From BJ22 sp031405895 (GTDB lineage: Bacteria; Planctomycetota; Planctomycetia; Pirellulales; Pirellulaceae), in the NCBI GenBank assembly GCA_031405895.1, contig JANOFL010000091.1, forward strand, positions 1 through 23,457: a DNA stretch of 23,457 nucleotides, in the 5' to 3' direction. The notes under the pieces were generated by a model. The model searched no databases, had not been told where the DNA came from, and saw only the letters and a program-made list of their open reading frames with translations. Position 1 is the first letter of the stretch. Each line of letters starts with the position of its first letter. Shown piece by piece: positions 14,232 to 20,677 of this stretch. Both the position numbers and the translations under genes were made by a program.

Positions 14232-17200
14232 CTAACCGCTGCGCAAACTGGGGATGACTGGCAGCCGGACGACGCGGAAAGCGACCAGCAAGCCGGTCAG
14301 CAGTCCGATTCCGCCGACGCCGAGAACGATCAGTGCGATCCCCTGCCAGGGGAGCGACGCGCCGCCCGCCAGCCAGTGCGGGAACACGCTGGCGAGAGCC
14401 GCCACCAGTCCGACGCCCAGTCCGATGGCGAGCAGCAACATCTGTTCCAGCAGCACGATGCCAGCCAGCCGGCCAGGCGAAAAACCAACACAGCGCATCA
14501 CTGCCAGCTCGCCGCGCCGTTGCAGGATGTTCCGCAACATGACCGCCGCGAGGCCCGCCGTGCCGAGCAACAGGCCGAGTCCACCCAGCGCCTGGAACGC
14601 CGACAGGTAGGTGTTCTGGACCGACATGAACCGTTCGAGCAAAGCAGTCGCGGGCTGCGCGTCAAAGCCCTGGTCGCCCAGCGCTTGCTCCAGCAACCCG
14701 ATGTCGCCGTCGCCATTCCCACCCGCGTCGATCAGAAAGTACCGATAGCCGCTGACCGCCGGAAAACAACGCTCAAAGTCGGCTTCGGAAACCAGCAGGC
14801 TGCCCTGGAGGAGACTGTTTTCCAGCAGCCCGGCCACGCGGAAAGTGACCCGCTCGCCCGAATCGAACTCGACCGGAAACAGGCTGCCGACCGTGTAGAG
14901 CTTGAGGCTGTACCAGGCCGTGTTCTTGTCGAGCACAGCGTCGACGATGGGCGAGCCGTCAGGGGCCAGCTCGCCGGCCGCAGAGCCATCGGCGATTTCA
15001 GCTTCGAGATTTGAAATTTGAGATTTGAGATTTGAGATCTCAAAGCCGGAATCCGGGATTTGAGATTTGAGACTTGAGATTCTGGATTCGGGATTTGAGA
15101 TCTGAGATTCGAAATTTGAAATTTGAGATCGCCTGAGCACTCTCCATGGGTTGGCCCGTTCCACTTTCGTTTGCGCTGAACTTGCTGACCACCGCATCGC
15201 TGGCCCGGACTGGTCGTCGAAGCGCGCGATCCACGTGTCCGGGACGCCGAGCACCTCGGGCCGGACCGACTGGTAGATGTTGTTGCAGCTGGCGTCTTCG
15301 CCGGGTTGAACACGGAAGGCGTAGACCTGGCTGCCGGCCGACAGCGTCTTGCCCGATCCCAGCAGCTTTTCCTTTCCAGCAGGACTGTTCAGGTCATCAA
15401 ACACTGGCTGGGCCGTGCGTGCGACCGCGTCGATGCCACCCGTCGACTGGTCGCTGGGTGCGAGCCGGAAGGCGTTGATGGCCACGACCAGAAACGCAGC
15501 CACCGCGACCAGTCCCGCCGTGAGCACGCTTCGCGACGGATTGCGAACTAGATTGCTGAACGCCAGCCGCGATGGGCTGAGGCTGACGCCGCTTTTTCGT
15601 TCTGCGGCAGCGGCTTTCAGCCAGCTGCCAAGCAGCCCGAGCAACCCCAACAGCAGCGCCATCCCTCCACCCACAAACGCCGCCGCCTGGTTTTCGCCGC
15701 CCAGCGATTGGCCGGCGGTGAGCGCTGCGAGGGCGAGAACGAGAAGGGCGTGGGGCCACCAGGCGAGGAGAGTGGGGCGTGGGGACGAGGTGGGGGAAGG
15801 GGAACCCGTCGCTGACGCTTCCGGCTCGTTGGGGACCGGCTCGTTGAGGCCCCGCTGGTTGGGGTGGGTGGCGGAAAAGCGGTTGGTACTCTGCGGCGTT
15901 TCGGTTTGGCCATTGAGCAACTGGACCGCGGGCTGGCGGCTGAGTCGGCGAATCGTGCGGGCGACCGTCACCAGGGCGGCCGCCATTCCGAGGCCCGCTC
16001 CGGCCACCAGCCAGAGTGGTTCGACGTTCAGGCGGAGGAAGGGTCGCCCGATGGCTGCAACCCACCATGTAGTCAGTCCATGCACCATCAATGCCGCCCA
16101 GGCCGTGCCCAGTCCGGCTCCCAGCACCGCGCCAATCGTGGCCAGCCAAAACGACTCGCCCAGCCAGAGCCGCGCGATCCGGCGCGGTGAAAATCCGAGC
16201 GCCGCGAAACTGCCCAGCTGTTTGGCCCGCTCTTCCAGCCCCAGGCGGAAGAGCAGCGCAACCAGCAACAGCGCCGCAGCGATCAGAAACAGACTCAAGC
16301 CCAGGAACAGCGCATCAAACGGCGTCGTCCCGGAACTGGCCCGCAAATGCTGTTGCCGGAGCGGCACATGGCTCAGCCCGCCGTCGAGCTTGTCCGCGCG
16401 CCACAGCTCCGCGACGCGCTGCTCGACCTCGCCGGCTGGCACGGTCGCGGGAATCCGGAATCCCGTGATCGTTCCAAAACGGCTCGACCAGAGCCGCCGG
16501 GCCGTCGCAACTGACACGAAAGCCTTGGGCGTGGTCCGGTAGTAAGACCAATAGTCGTCATCTTCCGGGCGAATCCGTTCGGTCATCTGGAACGGCACAT
16601 CCCAGTCGTCAATCGACGCGCTGTCGGTCATCCCGGGGACGTGCGGGGTGAGGTCCGGATCGTTCACCACGGTCGGCGGTTCAGTGAAAGCCGCAGGCTC
16701 GACGCGCTCACGGCCACGCGGCACAAACGGCGTCGCCGGCATGGTCAGCGCGGCGATTCCTCCGACCCGCAATGTCACTTCCCGTTCGACCGACTGGCCG
16801 TGCGTCGATTCGGGTTCGAAGTAGCGGACGATCACTTCGTCACCGGATTGCACGCCCAGGCTGGTGGCCGCCCACTGGTTGAGGATCACCTCGTCATCGG
16901 CGGGTGCATTGAGCCCTTCGCCGTCAGGAGCTTGAGGCCGGAACTGATCGTCGAACGCGATGCCTGAAATCATGCTGTAGGGGATCACGGCCGGGTCATT
17001 CCCATCGCTGGAAGGTGGCGCAGTGTTGCCGTCGGATCCCGCTGCTGCCGGCAGCCGGCGAATGGAGTTGGCAAGGTAGGTCGAGACGGGCGCGGCGGCA
17101 GGAAAGGCTTCCGATAGCGCCGCCGCTTCACGGTCGCTGAAGACGAGTTGCGCCGTGGAAAGGCTGGTGTATTCGGCAACCGGTGGCGAGGCAGAGTCGC

Positions 17201-18110
17201 TGGCTCCAATCCGGACCGGCCGGACATCGATCCCGAGGTCGGCGGCGCGAACCAGGAGTTTGCTCCGGACCGGGGCAAAATCAGGTGAAGCAGTGCCGTT
17301 TTTTTCCGGCCGGCCCACCAGGATCACGTTGGCGAAATCTGGCCCGGCAAGGGAAGAAACGGCCGGCGCATCGAGCTCTTCCCGCAGGCGGCCGAGGGAG
17401 ACAAACGCGTTACGCGAGCCGCCCTGGCTGATCGCCAGCCCGATGCCGCCCAGCCCCCGGTCATCGACAATCGCGCTGACCTTCAGCCGCACCAGGCTCA
17501 GCCCGATGTCGCGTTTCCGTCCGAGCGCACTGTCGCCGGGCAGGCGCGAAGGCTTTTCAAACCTCAGCGTCACTCGCGCCTGGCCGGAGTCCACTTCGGC
17601 CTGGCTGATACCCAATTCGTCGGCCAGGGGACGGGTCAGAACCGTTTCGTCTTCACCCGGAACCGGCCAGCGGGCCTGACCAGACGGTGCCAGCTCCGTA
17701 AAAGAGGCATCGATCCCCCAGATTGCAATTCCCGTCGCGCGTTGCAACCCGGCCGCCCCGGTTGCCAGTCCGTTCGTGGCCGCCGCCGATTCAGCCGAAG
17801 CCGAGGGCAACAGGATCGCGGCCGCGGCACCGCCAAAATGCGTTTCAAATCCGGGTGTCGCGCGGAGATCGTCAGCCAGGCCCGCCCGGAAGAAACCGCG
17901 CGAAACCAGCAGGCCTTCGACGTTGCCCAGCCGGTCGAGCGCGAGGCCGCGCAGGCTTTGCCGCATGCTCGAACCGACCAGCAACGCCCCGGTCAGGGCC
18001 GCCGTCGCCACGGCCACTGCAGCAATCACGGCCAGGCTGCTGCGCCAGTAATGCAGCAGGCTGCGCCAGCCAAAATGAACTCCGCCGGAATGATGTCGCA
18101 CCGCGCTCAT
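14232..18110 (-). CDS. ABC transporter permease with two FtsX-type cores
   Basis: This membrane subunit of an ABC exporter has 1292 residues. It starts at ATG 18110, which overlaps the methyltransferase stop (ATGA). TM1 is about 24-46. A large extracytoplasmic domain follows, then the first FtsX core of three helices (about 595-705, with LEERAKQLGSFAALGFS), more helices (about 770-880), a second extracytoplasmic domain, and the second FtsX core (about 1165-1285, with LQRRGELAVMRCVGFSPGRL and three helices). The 'E..QLG...ALGFS' and 'GELAVMRCVGFS' segments are the usual FtsX hallmarks where the ATPase docks. The layout matches long LolC/E- or MacB-like permeases. Two repeats are translated in frame: residues about 760-770 in a linker, and a 42-residue heptad array at about 994-1035 in the second extracytoplasmic domain. 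The partner ATPase is at 18839-19507. Cargo unknown; export of lipoprotein, lipid or peptide is plausible. Confidence 0.92.
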   Translation of the reverse strand: MSAVRHHSGGVHFGWRSLLHYWRSSLAVIAAVAVATAALTGALLVGSSMRQSLRGLALDRLGNVEGLLVSRGFFRAGLADDLRATPGFETHFGGAAAAILLPSASAESAAATNGLATGAAGLQRATGIAIWGIDASFTELAPSGQARWPVPGEDETVLTRPLADELGISQAEVDSGQARVTLRFEKPSRLPGDSALGRKRDIGLSLVRLKVSAIVDDRGLGGIGLAISQGGSRNAFVSLGRLREELDAPAVSSLAGPDFANVILVGRPEKNGTASPDFAPVRSKLLVRAADLGIDVRPVRIGASDSASPPVAEYTSLSTAQLVFSDREAAALSEAFPAAAPVSTYLANSIRRLPAAAGSDGNTAPPSSDGNDPAVIPYSMISGIAFDDQFRPQAPDGEGLNAPADDEVILNQWAATSLGVQSGDEVIVRYFEPESTHGQSVEREVTLRVGGIAALTMPATPFVPRGRERVEPAAFTEPPTVVNDPDLTPHVPGMTDSASIDDWDVPFQMTERIRPEDDDYWSYYRTTPKAFVSVATARRLWSSRFGTITGFRIPATVPAGEVEQRVAELWRADKLDGGLSHVPLRQQHLRASSGTTPFDALFLGLSLFLIAAALLLVALLFRLGLEERAKQLGSFAALGFSPRRIARLWLGESFWLATIGAVLGAGLGTAWAALMVHGLTTWWVAAIGRPFLRLNVEPLWLVAGAGLGMAAALVTVARTIRRLSRQPAVQLLNGQTETPQSTNRFSATHPNQRGLNEPVPNEPEASATGSPSPTSSPRPTLLAWWPHALLVLALAALTAGQSLGGENQAAAFVGGGMALLLGLLGLLGSWLKAAAAERKSGVSLSPSRLAFSNLVRNPSRSVLTAGLVAVAAFLVVAINAFRLAPSDQSTGGIDAVARTAQPVFDDLNSPAGKEKLLGSGKTLSAGSQVYAFRVQPGEDASCNNIYQSVRPEVLGVPDTWIARFDDQSGPAMRWSASSAQTKVERANPWRVLRRSQISNFESQISNPESRISSLKSQIPDSGFEISNLKSQISNLEAEIADGSAAGELAPDGSPIVDAVLDKNTAWYSLKLYTVGSLFPVEFDSGERVTFRVAGLLENSLLQGSLLVSEADFERCFPAVSGYRYFLIDAGGNGDGDIGLLEQALGDQGFDAQPATALLERFMSVQNTYLSAFQALGGLGLLLGTAGLAAVMLRNILQRRGELAVMRCVGFSPGRLAGIVLLEQMLLLAIGLGVGLVAALASVFPHWLAGGASLPWQGIALIVLGVGGIGLLTGLLVAFRVVRLPVIPSLRSG
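15008..15133. repeat. Heptanucleotide array (GATTTGA, 18 units) inside the permease gene
   Basis: There are eighteen consecutive 7-base units, with no insertion or deletion in 126 bases. Six are exactly GATTTGA (units 1, 3, 4, 8, 9, 13), three are AATTTGA, and the rest are degenerate; units 6-7 and 18 are the most diverged. On the coding (-) strand the unit reads TCAAATC and encodes repeats of I-S-N-L-K-S-Q. Five more units occur at 20227-20261. The length (6 x 21) keeps the permease frame. Confidence 0.93.
15803..15833. repeat. 31-base dispersed repeat translated in the permease ('EPEASATG')
   Basis: AACCCGTCGCTGACGCTTCC and on matches 19543-19573 at 29 of 31 bases. Here it is in frame in the permease gene and gives N-E-P-E-A-S-A-T-G-S, in a proline/serine-rich linker between the first FtsX core and the middle helices. 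From general knowledge this peptide and its DNA repeat recur in planctomycete genomes. Confidence 0.8.
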
Positions 18111-18727
18111 GGCTTGGCAGCTGTCGACGGAGTGCGAAAACGCTTCCAGAGCAGCAGCTGGTTGCGGGCCCGGTCAAAGTCGGCGCGGTCGGGCTTGAGC
18201 AAGTCGACCCACCAGTCGATGCCCCGAACGGTGCGATGGAGGTTTTCGCCGTTCAGGTCTTTGTACCCCGACGGGCGGCAGGAGACCGAGGCAAACAATC
18301 GCCCGCCCGGCCGCAGAACCCGCCCGATTTCCCGGACGCTTTGTGCGATGTCAGCTTCGTCGAGATGCTCCAGCATGTCGAAGCAGGTGACGAGCGAAAA
18401 GTTGCCGTCCGGAAAGGGCAGCTGCTGGTCGTGCAGCTGGACGATCCGTTCGGGCGGCAAGCGCGTCCGTGACTTGAGCCGCTCCCGCGACCGCTCCACC
18501 GCCACGCTGCTGATGTCGGCGCCCCACGCCTCCAGCCCCAGTGCCGGACTGCCCAGCAGTTCGACCACAAAGCCCACGCCGCAGCCGAGGTCCAGGGCCC
18601 GGCCTTCGATCGCCTCCAGCGTCCGCAACGCTTCGAGGCAGTTGAGAAAGCCCGGTGAGTTCTCGGCGAGGTTGTAGTTGGCCTCGCGCCGGATCACGTC
18701 GTCGTAGATTTGCTGATAGTCGGGCAT
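18107..18727 (-). CDS. Class I SAM-dependent methyltransferase
   Basis: The protein has 206 residues from ATG 18727 (M-P-D-Y-Q-Q-I-Y-D-D). A longer reading to 18832 only adds residues encoded by a dispersed palindrome. Motif I is A-L-D-L-G-C-G-V-G (44-52); later come W-G-A-D-I-S (acidic end of strand 2), L-P-F-P-D-G-N-F, the F-D-M-L-E-H-L post-motif of UbiE/SmtA-like enzymes, and L-R-P-G-G-R-L. There is no signal peptide, so it acts in the cytoplasm. The substrate is unknown; the family includes methylation of small molecules, lipids and quinones. Its stop overlaps the permease start (ATGA), which ties it to the ABC exporter and suggests, as inference only, that it modifies the exported molecule or a precursor. 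Confidence 0.88.
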   Translation of the reverse strand: MPDYQQIYDDVIRREANYNLAENSPGFLNCLEALRTLEAIEGRALDLGCGVGFVVELLGSPALGLEAWGADISSVAVERSRERLKSRTRLPPERIVQLHDQQLPFPDGNFSLVTCFDMLEHLDEADIAQSVREIGRVLRPGGRLFASVSCRPSGYKDLNGENLHRTVRGIDWWVDLLKPDRADFDRARNQLLLWKRFRTPSTAAKP

Positions 18728-18741
18728 GGATGAGCCGGTGG

Positions 18742-18783
18742 GCGCTAGCCCCCGGTTTCTTTGAGGTAACCGGACGCTAGCGC
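18742..18783. repeat. Dispersed palindrome (GCGCTAGC / GCTAGCGC)
   Basis: Outer arms are GCGCTAGC (18742-18749) and GCTAGCGC (18776-18783); inner arms are CCGGTT (18752-18757) and AACCGG (18768-18773). It lies between ATPase and methyltransferase genes, within the likely transcript, about 15 bases upstream of the methyltransferase start, so it may influence its translation. Confidence 0.8.
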
Positions 18784-18838
18784 GTTCCGGCTGATTGATC
18801 CAATCCATCGTCAGGCAGGTGTCAGTTACCAAACCGCA

Positions 18839-19507
18839 TCAAACCAGTTTTCCCTCGACCAGTCCCAGTCTCCGCTGGAATTTTGCAGCGAGGGCCAGGC
18901 TGTGCGTCACGCAGACCAGCATGGCACCCGACTGACGCTGGACATCCAGCAGCAGCTGGCCCATTTCTTGCGCGGTCTTTTCGTCGAGGCTTCCGGTCGG
19001 TTCGTCAGCGAGGAGCAGCATCGGCCTGAGCATCAGGGCCCGCGCGACGGCGACCCGCTGGCGTTCACCGCCCGAGAGTTCGGCCGGCCGGTGGTCACCG
19101 CGATCCGCCAGCCCGACGCCGGCCAGGAGTTCTTCTGCCCGATCCCGGTCGGCCCGCGTGACGCGCCGTGTGGCGAGTGCCGGCAACACGACATTGTCCC
19201 GTGCCGGCAGCTGCGGCAGGAGATGGTGCTCCTGGAAAACAAACCCGATCCGGGCGTTGCGAAAGGCTGCCTGCTTCGCCGGACCGAGGCTGAAAGGATC
19301 GATGCCGTCCAGCCGGACCGAACCACTGGTCGGCGGATCGAGCGCCGCGATGATATGCAGCAGCGTGCTCTTGCCGCAGCCGCTCGGCCCCGTGATCGCC
19401 ACGTTCTGCCCGGCCGCCAGGTCCAGGTCGACGCCGCGCAGAATTCTCAGCGGTTCGCCGGGAGTTGGGTATTCGCGCGTGACGTTTTGGACCCGAAGCT
19501 CAGACAT
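18839..19507 (-). CDS. ABC transporter ATP-binding protein, LolD/MacB type
   Basis: This cytoplasmic ATPase of 222 residues powers the neighbouring FtsX-type permease. Motifs: Walker A GPSGCGKST (40-48), Q-loop Q92, signature L-S-G-G-E-R-Q-R (144-151), Walker B L-L-L-A-D-E-P (164-170) with the catalytic E169, D-loop S-L-D-E, and switch H202. The length and the F-V-F-Q-E-H-H-L-L-P stretch fit the LolD/MacB/FtsE class. ATG 19507 is chosen; a TTG directly upstream is possible. The 20 bases around the start are duplicated 73 bases upstream. The methyltransferase start is 112 bases downstream, with a palindrome between. Confidence 0.94.
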   Translation of the reverse strand: MSELRVQNVTREYPTPGEPLRILRGVDLDLAAGQNVAITGPSGCGKSTLLHIIAALDPPTSGSVRLDGIDPFSLGPAKQAAFRNARIGFVFQEHHLLPQLPARDNVVLPALATRRVTRADRDRAEELLAGVGLADRGDHRPAELSGGERQRVAVARALMLRPMLLLADEPTGSLDEKTAQEMGQLLLDVQRQSGAMLVCVTHSLALAAKFQRRLGLVEGKLV

Positions 19508-19593
19508 CAACCACGCCCTGATTTTTTGTCCGATGCCTTGTCAACCCGTCGCTCACGCTTCCGGCTCGTCGGGCAGACAACAACCACGCCCTG
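19501..19593. repeat. 20-base direct repeats flanking a dispersed repeat
   Basis: CAGACATCAACCACGCCCTG at 19501-19520, which includes the reverse of the ATPase start codon, recurs at 19574-19593 with one mismatch. Between them, ending exactly at the second copy, is the 31-base repeat 19543-19573, shared with 15803-15833. The arrangement looks like an insertion or a local duplication at the 5' end of the ATPase gene. Confidence 0.75.
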
Positions 19594-19662
19594 TTTTTCA
19601 ACCGGTGCCAGCTGGAAGGGCCGGATTGTACGACAAACCGAAAGGGGCCGTCGAAAGGCGGT

Positions 19663-20100
19663 TCAGCCTGAAGGAGCGGCCGGCCAGAGCAACGGCTCAA
19701 CCGCTTTCCGGATCGCAGCCGGGATCTCAAGCGAAACAGGCGGCTGGCCATGCTCGACGCGGCAACAGGCGGCCGTCACGCGGCCTTCGGCGACGAGCGT
19801 GCCGTTGTGGAGAAAACGGGTTCGCCAGGTCAGGCTTTTGGTGCCGATCCGCTCCAGGCCGAGTTCGATATCGATCACATCCTCGAACCGCAGCGCTCGC
19901 CGGTAGTCGCATTCGGCACTGACGCGGGGCCAGCTGACCGGTTCGCCGTCGACCACCGTGTTGACGCCGAGGCCGAGGCTGCGCCAAGCCTCGTGCTCGG
20001 CCTGCTCCATCCACGAAAAGTAGTTGGAGAAGTGCACGATGCCGGCCATGTCCGTTTCGCGGAACTCGACGCGGCGGCGGGTGATGAACGGAGCAGTCAC
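19663..20100 (-). CDS. Acyl-CoA thioesterase, YbgC / 4-hydroxybenzoyl-CoA thioesterase type
   Basis: This 145-residue single hotdog-fold protein should hydrolyse acyl-CoA thioesters. The family signature is R-V-E-F-R-E-T-D17-M-A-G-I-V-H-F-S-N-Y-F, with D17 as the expected catalytic aspartate, followed by M-E-Q-A-E-H-E-A. The R-A-L-R-F-E-D-V and L-E-R-I-G-T-K-S-L strands are as expected. The start is GTG 20098-20100; an in-frame stop lies just upstream, so no longer start is possible. It precedes the ABC transporter genes on the same strand (155 bases, containing repeats) and follows the terminator after rpsR. Confidence 0.92.
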   Translation of the reverse strand: MTAPFITRRRVEFRETDMAGIVHFSNYFSWMEQAEHEAWRSLGLGVNTVVDGEPVSWPRVSAECDYRRALRFEDVIDIELGLERIGTKSLTWRTRFLHNGTLVAEGRVTAACCRVEHGQPPVSLEIPAAIRKAVEPLLWPAAPSG

Positions 20101-20133
20101 GCTACAGACCCAGCATCATTGGTCGAAGGCAAC

Positions 20134-20164
20134 AAAAAACCGCCTGGCAGTCTGGCCGGCGGTT
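20134..20164 (-). terminator. Intrinsic terminator after rpsR
   Basis: Read leftward: AACCGCC (20164-20158), a 13-base loop that can pair further, then GGCGGTT (20144-20138) running into six T's (20139-20134). This is the only textbook hairpin-plus-T-tract I see in the window. It lies 111 bases past the rpsR stop and ends about 34 bases upstream of the thioesterase start. Confidence 0.75.
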
Positions 20165-20226
20165 GAATCAGGTTGTCGACGACCAGGAGCAGGACTGTTC
20201 GCCGGGTAGGTTTCCGGCTGCGTTTC

Positions 20227-20261
20227 TGAAATCTCAAATCTCAAATCTCAAATCTCAGATG
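20227..20261. repeat. Heptanucleotide array, second locus (TCAAATC, 5 units)
   Basis: TGAAATC, three exact TCAAATC units and TCAGATG run in register. It is the same unit as at 15008-15133, but intergenic (rpsR 3' region). Relative to local leftward transcription it is in the orientation with stops in all frames. Confidence 0.85.
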
Positions 20262-20274
20262 GTTCCCGGCCGGA

Positions 20275-20550
20275 CTATTCGCCGGTATAGGGCAACAGGG
20301 CCATGAACCGGGCCCGCTTGATCGCTTCGCTGACGGCGTGCTGGCTGACAGCCGAGCAGCCGGTCTTGCGACGGCTGGAAATCCGGCCGTGCCGGTTGAC
20401 CATTTTCTTGAGCAGCTCAAGGTTCTTGTAGTCCACATACATCGGGCGCGGACGTTCGCCGTCGATGTACAGCGGGTCCTTCTTGATGACCTTGGCCTTG
20501 GACTTCGGCTTGCGGCGGGGCCGCATCGGGCGACGGCTTTTCGGAAACAT
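20275..20550 (-). CDS. rpsR: Small ribosomal subunit protein bS18
   Basis: The protein has 91 residues and binds 16S rRNA in the 30S platform. A basic N-terminus (K-S-R-R-P-M-R-P-R-R-K-P-K) is followed by the conserved K-D-P-L-Y-I-D-G-E-R-P-R-P-M-Y-V-D-Y-K-N-L-E-L-L-K-K-M-V segment in place of the usual bacterial start, then the S18 hallmark R-R-K-T-G-C-S, S-Q-H-A-V and I-K-R-A-R-F-M-A-L-L-P-Y. The cysteine-containing N-terminal motif of many S18 proteins is absent. The gene is not next to rpsF, ssb or rplI, its usual partners. An intrinsic terminator lies downstream. No good ribosome site is visible before ATG 20550. Confidence 0.95.
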   Translation of the reverse strand: MFPKSRRPMRPRRKPKSKAKVIKKDPLYIDGERPRPMYVDYKNLELLKKMVNRHGRISSRRKTGCSAVSQHAVSEAIKRARFMALLPYTGE

Positions 20551-20677
20551 GCGTGAACAGTGGGGGGTGGGGGCCGCAGCCCGGACTTCCAGAAAGGCCC
20601 CGGATTATCGCCTTCGGGGCCGATTTTGGCAAGCGGTTCCCGCCCTGATTTTTCGGGCCAGTCCGCCGCCGAACCGG

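Noticed and set aside
15008..15133. CRISPR-like array
   Set aside because: Units are 7 bases and contiguous, with no unique spacers and no cas genes.
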